DNA from: an uncultured bacterium
Lineage (GTDB): Bacteria; Cyanobacteriota; Vampirovibrionia; Gastranaerophilales; Gastranaerophilaceae
Assembly: GCA_902798645.1 (NCBI GenBank)
Contig: CADBXV010000007.1
Location: 37,995-71,895 of the forward strand
Length of the DNA stretch: 33,901 bases
Reading direction: 5' to 3'
Each line of letters opens with the position of its first letter. Within the stretch, counting starts at the first letter, position 1. Shown here piece after piece: positions 7,682 to 14,989 of the stretch. The notes under the pieces are model-generated. The model was not told where the DNA came from. It saw only the letters and a program-made list of their open reading frames with translations, and did not search any database. The position numbers were made by a program, and so were the translations under genes.

Positions 7682-8716
7682 TTAGAATTGTTCTAAAAAA
7701 CGTTTGTCATTATTGAAGAATAATCTGATATCGTCAATTGCGTATTTAAGCATTGCAAGCCTTTCAACACCCATACCGAACGCAAAACCGGTATAAACGT
7801 CAGGATCTATACCAACACCTTTTAAAACATTTGTATCAACCATACCGCAACCGAGAACTTCCAACCAACCTGTTCCGGAACAAGTACGGCAACCTTTGCC
7901 TTGGCACATTATGCATTGAACATCAACTTCTGCCGAAGGTTCTGTAAATGGGAAGAAACTGCTTCTGAAACGAGTCGGACGAGCAGATCCAAAGTATAAT
8001 CTTATAAATTCGTTTAAAACACCTTTTAAGTCCCCGAATGTAATATTTTTATCAACGTATAAGCCTTCTATTTGGTGGAAGAAGTTATTTTTTCTTGCAT
8101 TGATATTTTCGTTTCTGTAGACTCTGCCGGGAGCGATAACTTTAATTGGCGGTTTTTGATTTTCCATAACATGAATTTGCGCTCCGGATGTTTGACTTCT
8201 TAAAACAACTCCGGCTAAATCTTTTACATAAAAAGTATCTTGTACATCACGTGCTGGGTGATCCTTTGGCACATTTAACATATCAAAGTTGTAGTATTCT
8301 GTTTCAACTTCAGGAGAAAGTTCCGGTGAAACAACCGAAAAACCGAGGTTTTGGAATATAGATACAATCTCATCGGTGGTTGAAGTTAACGGGTGAACTT
8401 TGCCTTGAGGAATATATTTTCCGCTTAAAGTTATGTCAATTCGGTCGTTTTGCAATTTTTCATTTAATTCTTTTTTGTAGAAAGCATCACGTTTTTCTTT
8501 CAATAAAGTTTCCAAATCTTGCGTAATTTGGTTTGCTAAAGCGCCAACTGTTCTTTTTTCTTCGTCAGATAAATCTTTTAAGCCTTTTTTAATAGAATTA
8601 AACTCACCTTTTCTGCTTAAGTATTTAAGTCTGATTTCATCAATATCTGCTATAGAAACAGCTTTTTCTATATCTGATTTAGCTGATGTATAAATATTTT
8701 CCAATTGTTCTTTCAT
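7682..8716 (-). CDS. pheS: Phenylalanyl-tRNA synthetase alpha subunit
   Basis: Charges tRNA-Phe as an alpha2-beta2 enzyme. The 344-aa protein has an N-terminal coiled coil (about 1-90), then class II core motifs: HPLTSTTDEIV, the motif 2 region VIAPGRVYRNENINARKN with FHQIEG, and the motif 3 region AFGMGVERLAMLKY near 320. A CIMCQGKGCRTCSGTGW segment is usual for bacterial PheS. GGGAG precedes the ATG. pheT is not adjacent; instead the PurN-like gene follows after 32 nt, so beta is presumably encoded elsewhere. Full length. Confidence 0.96.
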   Translation of the reverse strand: MKEQLENIYTSAKSDIEKAVSIADIDEIRLKYLSRKGEFNSIKKGLKDLSDEEKRTVGALANQITQDLETLLKEKRDAFYKKELNEKLQNDRIDITLSGKYIPQGKVHPLTSTTDEIVSIFQNLGFSVVSPELSPEVETEYYNFDMLNVPKDHPARDVQDTFYVKDLAGVVLRSQTSGAQIHVMENQKPPIKVIAPGRVYRNENINARKNNFFHQIEGLYVDKNITFGDLKGVLNEFIRLYFGSARPTRFRSSFFPFTEPSAEVDVQCIMCQGKGCRTCSGTGWLEVLGCGMVDTNVLKGVGIDPDVYTGFAFGMGVERLAMLKYAIDDIRLFFNNDKRFLEQF

Positions 8717-8876
8717 TATTGTTTTTCTCCCTTATCCTCAATATTACTGCGGACAGAGGTAAATTACAAGAGATTTTGCAGAAAGACAAATTTTAATATA
8801 GACGAGTATCAATCAGGCAATATACAAATTTTATAAACAAGCATATTCTATTTTTATAAAAACGGAGGGAATAAAA

Positions 8877-9239
8877 ATGAAAAAACAATGTTTAATTTTG
8901 TCACTTTTATTTATTACAGCGTCATTCGTTTTTGCTTCGCCAAATATTGGATTTCAAGACGATTCAATAAACAAGGTAACTGTTACTGAAGCATTAAAAA
9001 TGAGAGATGACAGTTATGTTACTGTTCAGGGTAATATAATCAAAAGAATTTCTGATGATAAATACACGTTTAAGGATTCAACCGGAACAATGACAGTTGA
9101 AATAGATACGGAAAAATGGGCAGGTCAATCGGTTAATATGACTGATAAATTAGAGTTGACCGGTGAAATTGAAAAGAAACTTAACTCAACTGTTTTAGAT
9201 GTTGATAGTGTAAAAATTATTAAGAATAATAACAAATAA
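8877..9239 (+). CDS. Secreted BOF (bacterial OB-fold) protein, YgiW-type
   Basis: The 120-aa protein has a signal peptide (MKK, hydrophobic 5-18, cleavage near VFA-SP). The mature part has the BOF pattern: VTEALKMRDDSYVTVQGNI, KYTFKDSTGTMTVEID and DKLELTGEIEKK. YgiW/YdeI proteins are small periplasmic OB-fold proteins linked to stress tolerance in enterobacteria; the ligand is unknown. ACGGAGGG precedes the ATG. It is an isolated gene, divergent from pheS, and followed by repeat-rich DNA. Confidence 0.85.
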   Translation: MKKQCLILSLLFITASFVFASPNIGFQDDSINKVTVTEALKMRDDSYVTVQGNIIKRISDDKYTFKDSTGTMTVEIDTEKWAGQSVNMTDKLELTGEIEKKLNSTVLDVDSVKIIKNNNK

Positions 9240-9443
9240 TATATAAACATGGGGTAAAACAGAAGGGGTAAAAGGGGGTAATTCTTATTTTATAAACCAC
9301 TGCAATTGAAAATAATAAGAGCAATTCACGAATAGAAAAATTAAGTGTTTTATAGTATGGTAACAGTTCACCGGAATAACCTCTGCTGCGGAGAGGTCGT
9401 GAGGTGTACCCTAAAAAGTTGACAAAAATTTCATTCCAAAATC
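9240..9443. other. Intergenic DNA, no credible gene
   Basis: Part of a 469-bp non-coding stretch. It contains a small hairpin (CCTCT...AGAGG, 9380-9396). A 79-codon frame on the minus strand lacks a ribosome-binding site and family features. The rest of the stretch holds the left direct repeat, tRNA fragment and junction DNA listed separately. Confidence 0.6.
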
Positions 9444-9447
9444 GTAG

Positions 9448-9464
9448 GTCAGGTTTCACCTGAC
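9448..9464. repeat. GTCAGGT hairpin repeat, copy 1
   Basis: GTCAGGT-TTC-ACCTGAC, preceded by GTAG and followed by an A-run. It is part of the left 120-bp direct repeat. Related copies: 10651-10667, 20178-20194 and 20308-20324. Confidence 0.8.
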
Positions 9465-9516
9465 AAAAACTCTTAAATAAAAAAAGAACCTATCTTCCGA
9501 TAAGTTCTTTTCTGAA

Positions 9517-9563
9517 TGGTCGGGATGACACGATTCGAACGTGCGACCCCTTCGTCCCAAGCG
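9517..9563 (-). pseudogene. tRNA-Pro 3'-half fragment
   Basis: 47 nt identical to the 3' part of the intact tRNA-Pro at 10720-10796 (anticodon arm, T arm, acceptor strand and CCA). Upstream of the anticodon stem the sequence diverges completely (TGATTAAG), so no cloverleaf can form. Confidence 0.85.
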
Positions 9564-9708
9564 TGATTAAGCTATGCGTAACTAACGTATTTAAACATCC
9601 TACAATATAGATAAATCCTGCATTTTGCAGGCTTGGTATTCGTTATCATGCGTAAAAGAAATTTAGTGTTTTTAACTCCCGATTACACGGAGATTACACG
9701 CAAGATTT

Positions 9709-10563
9709 TTAATCTTTTTGTTTAATCTGTTTAGGCTTCTTTTTCTGTGGTAAAAAGTTTTCGTCTGTTATTACAGGTTTGCCTGTTTCAAGTTCAATCT
9801 GCTTTCTTGCAACTTTTGCTACACTACCGCCTTGTTTTGCAACTGATTTATTTTCGTCTAAGGTTTTAGGATTTCTTTGTTTGGAAATCTCTGTTGTTGA
9901 AACTTCCGCTAACATATTCAAAACCAGTTCCATATTTGACATATTATCTCTTAGACTTTCTTTTTTTAACCCTTTGTAGTCTTTGTATTCACGAGTTTTC
10001 ATGCCAGACCATTCTTTAGTAATAATGTCTGTTAGAATTGCATATTGAGAATCTTTAACACCACTTCTTTGCCATTCGTCTGTAAGTGCTTTCCTAATTT
10101 CAATAGATTTTAAACGTTGGTTTACCCACTCTGGGGAATATCCTTTAGCTAGGTAATATTGCAATGCTCGGTTTATTGCAATCTCTGGGTCTTGTATTTC
10201 GTCAAGTCTTTCTGAACCGACTTTAGCAAGCCATAGTTTAAAAGGTTCAGCTTTTGGACTTGGTATAGACTGAACAAGTCTTAATACACCTTCTGTATCA
10301 AGAACATCAGTTAAACGCATTTTCCCATCAGGTGCTTGCATTTTCAAACCGTGACAATTTGTCACGGTTTCATTTCCTTCTTCTTTTAACCGTTGTTTTA
10401 GCTTTCTCCAATAAGCAGTTGGGTCTTTACTTTCTGTTAAAATAGCAACTATATCTACAACTGAAAAATACCAAAGTTCTTTTTCATTATCCCAACTTGT
10501 TCTAACTTTATAATCTTCAAATAATTTTATCGAAGTCTTTTTATCTTTCTCATTAGGACTCAT
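9709..10563 (-). CDS. Bro-N domain (phage antirepressor-like) protein
   Basis: The 284-aa protein has the BRO N-terminal fold: LFEDYKVRTSWDNEKELW, FSVVDIVAILTESKDPTAYW, KLKQRLKEEG, DVLDTEGVLRLVQSIPSPKA and EPFKLWLAKVGSERLDEI. The second half, with QYYLAKGYSPEWVNQRLKSI, AILTDIITKEWSGM, TREYKDYKGLKKESLRDNM and NMELVLNMLAE, belongs to a family often annotated as BRO family or DinD-like. A Lys-rich tail ends it. These are probable DNA-binding proteins found in phages and mobile DNA. It sits alone between the 120-bp repeats, so it is cargo of the insertion. AGGAG precedes the ATG. Confidence 0.85.
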   Translation of the reverse strand: MSPNEKDKKTSIKLFEDYKVRTSWDNEKELWYFSVVDIVAILTESKDPTAYWRKLKQRLKEEGNETVTNCHGLKMQAPDGKMRLTDVLDTEGVLRLVQSIPSPKAEPFKLWLAKVGSERLDEIQDPEIAINRALQYYLAKGYSPEWVNQRLKSIEIRKALTDEWQRSGVKDSQYAILTDIITKEWSGMKTREYKDYKGLKKESLRDNMSNMELVLNMLAEVSTTEISKQRNPKTLDENKSVAKQGGSVAKVARKQIELETGKPVITDENFLPQKKKPKQIKQKD

Positions 10564-10650
10564 AATTACTCCTCTTTTATTATCTGCATATTACTTAATT
10601 TTGAATTATGTGTCAATAAAAAAACCTGTAAAAATATTATAGTTATGTAG

Positions 10651-10667
10651 GTCAGGTTTCACCTGAC
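10651..10667. repeat. GTCAGGT hairpin repeat, copy 2
   Basis: Identical to copy 1, within the right 120-bp direct repeat. The flank AGTTATGTAG is shared with copy 4. Confidence 0.8.
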
Positions 10668-10681
10668 AAAAACTCTTAAAT

Positions 10682-10714
10682 AAAAAAAGAACCTATCTTC
10701 CGATAAGTTCTTTT
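10682..10714 (-). terminator. Terminator of tRNA-Pro
   Basis: Minus-strand hairpin AAAAGAACTTATC...GATAGGTTCTTTT with a GGAA loop and one bulge, followed by a T-run. It lies a few bases after the CCA end. A copy occurs at 9479-9511 in the left repeat. Confidence 0.85.
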
Positions 10715-10719
10715 CTAAA

Positions 10720-10796
10720 TGGTCGGGATGACACGATTCGAACGTGCGACCCCTTCGTCCCAAGCGAAGTGCGCTACCAAGCTGCGCTACATCCCG
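10720..10796 (-). tRNA. tRNA-Pro (anticodon TGG)
   Basis: 77 nt with encoded CCA. The acceptor stem CGGGATG pairs with CATCCCG, the anticodon stem CTTCG pairs with CGAAG around the loop CTTGGGA (anticodon TGG), and the T arm contains GTTCGAATC. The D arm GTAGCGCAGC...GCGCAC is intact. The 3' half from the anticodon stem is shared with the fragment at 9517-9563. Confidence 0.95.
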
Positions 10797-10830
10797 ACAG
10801 TCTTCTATTAAATTTTCAAAATCGGTTATC

Positions 10831-10907
10831 AGCGAAGTGCTACCTCTCAGAAAAACCCTCAACGGTTCGGCTTTTTCTTCGGCAGAGTCAAGCTGCGCTA
10901 CATCCCG
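10831..10907 (-). pseudogene. Broken tRNA-Pro 5' half with an insertion in the D loop
   Basis: Plus-strand 10889-10910 repeats 22 nt of the intact tRNA 5' end (10778-10799), and 10831-10844 (agcgaagtgctacc) matches the D-arm/anticodon junction with a 2-nt loss. About 45 bp of unrelated sequence separates the two pieces. The 3' half is missing, so this is a decayed second copy just upstream of the functional gene. Confidence 0.65.
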
Positions 10908-10965
10908 ACAAGCATGTTTATATTACTTAAAACAAAAGTAAAAATCAAGCATTCTTTTATATTTG

Positions 10966-11832
10966 TTATTTTATATTTTTTATATATGAAAAATACTCAT
11001 TGTTTTTGTATTTGTTCGCATCATCAATGATTTTGTCTTTAGTTAAAAATCCGACTCTATAAGCAACTTCTTCCAAGCAGGCAATTTTAATTCCTTGATT
11101 TTCTTCAATTGTTTGAACATATTGTCCTGCTTTCAACAAAGAATTGTGTGTCCCTGTATCAAGCCACGCAAAACCTCTGCCCAATAGCTCTGTATGTAAT
11201 TTATCTTTTTGCAGGTAAACTCTGTTCAAATCAGTAATTTCTAATTCTCCTCTTGCAGAAGGCTTTAGATTTTTTGCATATTCCACAACTTTATTGTCAT
11301 AGAAGTACAATCCTGTAACAGCATAGTTAGATTTAGGGTTTTTTGGCTTTTCTTCTATAGAAAGAGCTTTTCCGCTTTCATCAAATTCAACAACACCAAA
11401 TCTTTCAGGATCTTTGACATAATATCCGAAAACGGTTGCAATGCCCTTATCTGCTCGTTCAGAAGCCTCTTTTAAGGATTTTGAGAATCCTGCTCCGTAA
11501 AAAATGTTATCTCCCAATATCATTGCAACAGAATCATTTCCAATAAATTCTTCTCCCAAAATAAATGCCTGAGCAAGTCCGTCAGGACTGGGCTGAACTT
11601 TATATGAAAAATTTACACCAAATTGTGAGCCGTCGCCCAGCAAGGTTTTAAAATTAGGAATATCATGCGGTGTAGATATTATAAGAATGTCTTTTATTCC
11701 TGCTAGCATTAAAACCGATATCGGATAATAAACCATTGGTTTGTCATAAACAGGTAATAATTGTTTTGATACAACCATTGTGCTTGGATACAATCTTGTT
11801 CCGCTTCCGCCTGCCAGTACGATTCCTTTCAT
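10966..11832 (-). CDS. rfbA: Glucose-1-phosphate thymidylyltransferase
   Basis: First enzyme of dTDP-L-rhamnose synthesis: dTTP plus glucose 1-phosphate gives dTDP-glucose. The 288-aa protein shows the nucleotidyltransferase signature [28 protein letters not shown], the metal-binding [46 protein letters not shown] and AWLDTGTH. Length is normal for RmlA. AAAGGA precedes the ATG; the 5' leader contains four AGCT octamers (11852-11883). It is the last gene of the leftward rfbC-B-D-A group. Confidence 0.96.
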   Translation of the reverse strand: MKGIVLAGGSGTRLYPSTMVVSKQLLPVYDKPMVYYPISVLMLAGIKDILIISTPHDIPNFKTLLGDGSQFGVNFSYKVQPSPDGLAQAFILGEEFIGNDSVAMILGDNIFYGAGFSKSLKEASERADKGIATVFGYYVKDPERFGVVEFDESGKALSIEEKPKNPKSNYAVTGLYFYDNKVVEYAKNLKPSARGELEITDLNRVYLQKDKLHTELLGRGFAWLDTGTHNSLLKAGQYVQTIEENQGIKIACLEEVAYRVGFLTKDKIIDDANKYKNNEYFSYIKNIK

Positions 11833-11851
11833 AATATTTAATCCTTTCTGC

Positions 11852-11883
11852 AGCTGGGCAGCTAGGTAGCTGAGCAGCTAAGC
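11852..11883. repeat. Four tandem AGCT-type octamers between rfbD and rfbA
   Basis: Plus-strand units agctgggc, agctaggt, agctgagc and agctaagc follow each other without gaps (AGCT-R-R-G-Y). They fill half of the 60-bp rfbD-rfbA gap and end just upstream of the rfbA ribosome-binding site. Related octamers occur at 12720-12743 and 12862-12893. Confidence 0.85.
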
Positions 11884-11892
11884 CTTTAATAA

Positions 11893-12753
11893 TTAACTTC
11901 TTAATCTTAAGTAATCTTTTAATGCCGATTCCCATTTTCGGCACATGCCGTTATTATCCAAGACGCTATACTTTGGTCTTTTTGCCGCTCTTGGGTATTC
12001 ATCAGTTGTGCAAGGATTCAAATTTACGTCTAAGCCGGAAAGCTTAAATATCTCTTTTGCAAATCCATACCAGCTTGTTTGTCCACTTCCGCAAATGTGA
12101 TATGTTCCGTATTCTGCCCCGTCAAGTAATTTGACTATGCCGTTTGCAAGTTCAACCGTCCAAGTCGGACAGCCTGTTTGGTCGTCTACAACCTTAAGCT
12201 CGGGTTTATCTTTTAGAGAAATCATGGTTTCTACAAAGTTTTTTCCATGTATTCCGTATAACCAGCTTGTACGAGTAATAAAATATTTTTTACAATACTT
12301 ACGCACCGCTTCTTCTCCTTCAAGTTTAGTTAACCCGTAATTGTTTAAAGGTTTTGCTTTATCATCAGGAAGATAAGGTTTTGTTTCTTCTCCGTTAAAT
12401 ACGTAATCTGTAGAGATATAAACAAGCGTAGAGTCAATTTTGGCACAGGCTTTTGCTATATTTTCAGTACCCTTTGCATTTATCAGTCTTGCTGTTTCAA
12501 TATCTTCTTCTGCTTTATCAACATTTGTATATGCGGCACAATGAATTACAATATCTGGTTTTTCACATTCAAAAACGGCATCAATCATTTCCGGATTGGT
12601 TATATCCAGAGTTTTAATATCTGTTTCAATAACATCATATCCTTCATCTTCCAATATAGGACATAAATCTTGTCCGAGCATACCGTCTGCACCGGTTACG
12701 AGAATTTTAGCGGTACAACAGCTCGGAAGTTCAGCAGCTCGGTCATTATTCAT
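11893..12753 (-). CDS. rfbD: dTDP-4-dehydrorhamnose reductase
   Basis: Last step of dTDP-L-rhamnose synthesis (NAD(P)H reduction). The 286-aa SDR protein has KILVTGADGMLGQDL, HCAAYTNVDKAEED, the Ser/Tyr/Lys triad in YISTDYVFNG and YGLTKLEGE, and TRTSWLYG. Family members normally begin with the KILVTG strand. Here about 15 residues (MNNDRAAELPSCCTA) precede it, most of them encoded by AGCT-type octamers at 12720-12743. The ATG at 12753 has AAAGGAG upstream, so the extension should be translated. rfbB lies 109 bp upstream. Confidence 0.95.
   Translation of the reverse strand: MNNDRAAELPSCCTAKILVTGADGMLGQDLCPILEDEGYDVIETDIKTLDITNPEMIDAVFECEKPDIVIHCAAYTNVDKAEEDIETARLINAKGTENIAKACAKIDSTLVYISTDYVFNGEETKPYLPDDKAKPLNNYGLTKLEGEEAVRKYCKKYFITRTSWLYGIHGKNFVETMISLKDKPELKVVDDQTGCPTWTVELANGIVKLLDGAEYGTYHICGSGQTSWYGFAKEIFKLSGLDVNLNPCTTDEYPRAAKRPKYSVLDNNGMCRKWESALKDYLRLRS
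12720..12743. repeat. AGCT-type octamers inside the rfbD start region
   Basis: Plus-strand units agctcgga, agttcagc and agctcggt lie within codons 4-12 of rfbD and encode the non-conserved RAAELPSC stretch. Their orientation is opposite to that of the copy at the rfbB end. Confidence 0.8.
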
Positions 12754-12861
12754 GTTTATTCTCCTTTGTTATTGATTTCTTCAATGCATTAATCGAATCA
12801 TGCCTTATTTCAAATTGTTTATACAAATTAAAATCCTTTCAAGTAAATATACCAACCGCTG

Positions 12862-12893
12862 ACTAAGCTACCGAACTACTGAGCCTCCGAGCT
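12862..12893. repeat. AGCT-type octamers forming the rfbB 3' end
   Basis: Minus-strand units agctcgga, ggctcagt, agttcggt and agcttagt encode the last residues of RfbB (AARRLSSSVA) and supply its TAG stop. Confidence 0.85.
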
Positions 12894-13852
12894 GCTATAT
12901 GTTCCATCCAATCTTGGTTATGTAAATACCAGTCAATAGTAATTTTAATACCTTCTTCAAATGTTAATGAAGGTTTCCAGCCAAGTTCAGATGTAATTTT
13001 GTCGTTTGAGATTGCATATCTTCTGTCATGACCTAATCTGTCTTCAACATATTTTATGGAAGATTCATCTTTGCCCATTGCATCAAGAATTAAATGAGTT
13101 ATTTCCATGTTTGTTTTTTCGTTGTGTCCGCCGATATTGTATACTTCGCCGATTTTACCTGAATGTAAAACGACATCAATAGCCTCGCAGTGGTCATATA
13201 CGTATAACCAATCACGAACATTTAAACCGTCGCCATATACAGGTACTTTTTCCCCTTTTAAGAGTTGAGAGATAAAGAACGGAATGAGTTTTTCCGGATA
13301 CTGATAAGGTCCGTAATTATTTGAACATCTTGTGTTTAATGTCGGCAATCCGTAAGTTTCTTTATATGCTCTAACCAACATATCGGCACTGGCTTTACTT
13401 GCTGAGTACGGGCTGTTTGGCGCAAGTGGTGTTGTTTCATAAAAATAACCGGTTTTACCTAATGTTCCGTATACTTCGTCTGTAGAAACCTGTAAATATC
13501 TTTCAACACCTATTTCTTTTGAAGCCTGCAGTAAGTTTAATGTGCCTTGGACATTTGTTTCAATAAATATTTCAGGATGTTTGATAGAATTATCAACGTG
13601 TGATTCTGCTGCAAAATTGACTACGCAATCAGATTCCCTCACAAGTTCTCTGACTAATTCTCTGTCACATATATTTCCGTGAACAAATTGGTAATTAGGG
13701 TTATTTTCAACATCTTTAAGATTTTCAATATTTCCGCAATATGTAAGAGCGTCCAAATTTATGATTTTGTAATTCGGATGTTTCTTTAGTTCGTGTCTTA
13801 CAAAGCAGCTTCCAATAAAACCGGCTCCGCCTGTTACCAATAATGTTGTCAT
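12863..13852 (-). CDS. rfbB: dTDP-glucose 4,6-dehydratase
   Basis: Second enzyme of the dTDP-rhamnose pathway; makes dTDP-4-dehydro-6-deoxyglucose with bound NAD. The 329-aa extended SDR has LLVTGGAGFIGSCFVRH, NFAAESHVDNSI, QVSTDEVYG, the catalytic YSASKASADMLVRAY, NTRCSNNYGPYQYPEKLIP and GDGLNVRDWLYVYDHC. The conserved protein ends at about DWMEH; the final IAARRLSSSVA is encoded by the octamer repeat. The start codon overlaps the rfbC stop (TAATG), with GAGGAG upstream, which indicates translational coupling. Confidence 0.96.
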   Translation of the reverse strand: MTTLLVTGGAGFIGSCFVRHELKKHPNYKIINLDALTYCGNIENLKDVENNPNYQFVHGNICDRELVRELVRESDCVVNFAAESHVDNSIKHPEIFIETNVQGTLNLLQASKEIGVERYLQVSTDEVYGTLGKTGYFYETTPLAPNSPYSASKASADMLVRAYKETYGLPTLNTRCSNNYGPYQYPEKLIPFFISQLLKGEKVPVYGDGLNVRDWLYVYDHCEAIDVVLHSGKIGEVYNIGGHNEKTNMEITHLILDAMGKDESSIKYVEDRLGHDRRYAISNDKITSELGWKPSLTFEEGIKITIDWYLHNQDWMEHIAARRLSSSVA

Positions 13853-14409
13853 TATATTAACTCCTCTTTTTTAATCTCGCTGAATTTAGGTTGAACCTTG
13901 TCTTTTTCACTTAAAATAGGCTCAAAATCTATTTCCCAATTTATATTTATATCCTTATCAGACCATAAAATTCCTCTGTCAGCTTGAGGTGCATATTCTC
14001 CGCTTGCTTTATATAAAAGTTCTGCTTCATCTGATAAAACGACAAAACCATGCGCAAACCCTTCCGGAATAAATAACATATATTTGTTTTCCTCTGAAAG
14101 TTCAACTTTTATATATTGCCCAAAAGTTTCAGATTTAGGTCTGATATCAACTGCAACATCATAAATTCTTCCCTTGGAACATCTCACAAGCTTTGCCTGT
14201 CCATAGGGGTTGGCTTGATAATGCAGACCTCTTAGCACGTGTGCTGTTGACTTGGAGTGATTATCCTGATTAAATTCAATATTTATGCCGTTTGCATAAA
14301 AATCCGATTTTTTATAACTCTCCAAAAAGAAACCTCTGTTATCACCAAAAACTTTAGGTTTAATTAATATAATATCCTTAATCTTTTGCGGTTCAAATTC
14401 AAACGGCAT
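13852..14409 (-). CDS. rfbC: dTDP-4-dehydrorhamnose 3,5-epimerase
   Basis: Third enzyme of the pathway; a cupin epimerase. The 185-aa protein has DNRGFFLESYKKSDF, FNQDNHSKSTAHVLRGLHYQ (catalytic His), KLVRCSKGRIYDVAVDIR, FIPEGFAHGFVVLSDEAELLY and GILWSDKDINI. Length is normal. It is the first gene of the rfb group, with AAAGGAG before the ATG, and is divergent from smpB. The 3' end overlaps the rfbB start by one base. Confidence 0.96.
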   Translation of the reverse strand: MPFEFEPQKIKDIILIKPKVFGDNRGFFLESYKKSDFYANGINIEFNQDNHSKSTAHVLRGLHYQANPYGQAKLVRCSKGRIYDVAVDIRPKSETFGQYIKVELSEENKYMLFIPEGFAHGFVVLSDEAELLYKASGEYAPQADRGILWSDKDININWEIDFEPILSEKDKVQPKFSEIKKEELI

Positions 14410-14520
14410 TACTACTCCTTTATGTTCATTAGAAATAATAACATAAAATCATAGGAAAAAGATAGTTAAATCTTTTGTAAAATTTAACTTTATATATTCT
14501 CATAATTGCTTGTTTTGAAT

Positions 14521-14532
14521 TATAATGTTCAT
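14521..14532 (+). promoter_or_regulatory. -10 box and leaderless start of smpB
   Basis: A consensus TATAAT (14521-14526) is followed by six bases and the smpB ATG at 14533. No Shine-Dalgarno lies before the ATG. Transcription from this -10 would start at about the first base of the start codon. No clear -35 is seen. Confidence 0.55.
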
Positions 14533-14979
14533 ATGGATAAAAAAGTTATATCTACAAACAGAAAAGCTTTTCATGATTTTTTAATTTTTGATAAGTTTAT
14601 TGCCGGCATGGTGTTAACCGGAACAGAGATTAAATCTATTCGTAAAGGTATGGTTAATCTGAAAGATTCTTTTGCAAAAATTGATGATAGTGAAATATTT
14701 TTATATGGAATGCATATTTCGCCTTATGAACAGGGAAATCGATTTAATCATAAACCTGACAGAATAAGAAAACTTCTCCTGCAAAAAAGAGAAATATTAA
14801 AAATACAAGATAAGGTAAAAAAAGACGGTGTAACAATTGTTCCTTTAGAATTGTTTTTTGTGCATGGTTTTGCTAAAATAGAAATCGGACTTGCGAAGGG
14901 TAAAAAAATATACGATAAGCGGGAAGCAATTACAAAAAAAACGCAGGAACGTGATATTGCAAGACTCGTAAAAAGATGA
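14533..14979 (+). CDS. smpB: SsrA-binding protein SmpB
   Basis: Partner of tmRNA in trans-translation, which rescues stalled ribosomes. The 148-aa protein shows ISTNRKAFHDFLI, the OB-barrel core TGTEIKSIRKGMVNLKDSFA, FLYGMHISPYEQGN, PLELFFVHGFAKIEIGLAKG and the basic C-terminal KKIYDKREAITKK tail that inserts into the ribosome. The ATG at 14533 is chosen because the family starts near DKKVISTNRKA; the longer TTG frame would overlap the TATAAT. No tmRNA gene is seen in the window. Confidence 0.95.
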   Translation: MDKKVISTNRKAFHDFLIFDKFIAGMVLTGTEIKSIRKGMVNLKDSFAKIDDSEIFLYGMHISPYEQGNRFNHKPDRIRKLLLQKREILKIQDKVKKDGVTIVPLELFFVHGFAKIEIGLAKGKKIYDKREAITKKTQERDIARLVKR

Positions 14980-14989
14980 GGATTAGCGG

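Larger units (their letters stand above)
9444..9563. repeat. Left 120-bp direct repeat (att-like) with 3' tRNA-Pro fragment
   Basis: Identical in length to 10647-10766 and differing at one base (9515 G against 10718 A). It contains, in minus-strand order, the tRNA-Pro sequence from the anticodon stem-loop to CCA (9517-9563), the tRNA terminator (9479-9511) and a GTCAGGT hairpin (9448-9464). This looks like the displaced target end left when DNA integrated into the tRNA gene at the anticodon loop. Confidence 0.85.
9444..10766. mobile_element. Small tRNA-Pro-associated insertion carrying a Bro-N gene
   Basis: One repeat unit is 1203 bp. Duplication of the 3' half of tRNA-Pro with an identity block beginning at the anticodon stem-loop is the usual footprint of tyrosine-recombinase integration. 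No integrase is inside, so it would be a non-autonomous or deleted element. Its only gene is the Bro-N protein. Near the left junction are two GATTACACG words 2 bp apart (9681-9689, 9692-9700) and a CCTGCA/TGCAGG hairpin (9617-9631), which might be arm sites. A simple segmental duplication is the alternative. Confidence 0.6.
10647..10766. repeat. Right 120-bp direct repeat (att-like), containing the 3' half of intact tRNA-Pro
   Basis: Partner of 9444-9563 with a single mismatch. It ends inside the anticodon stem of the functional tRNA, so the inserted DNA rebuilds the tRNA 3' half together with its terminator. Confidence 0.85.

Noticed and set aside
9220..9459. 79-codon minus-strand frame after the BOF gene
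   Set aside because: No ribosome-binding site, no family features, overlaps the BOF gene end and the left repeat.
10659..10862. 67-codon minus-strand frame across tRNA-Pro (RDVAQLGSALRLGRRGRTFE)
   Set aside because: It is the translation of a tRNA gene, a well-known annotation artefact.
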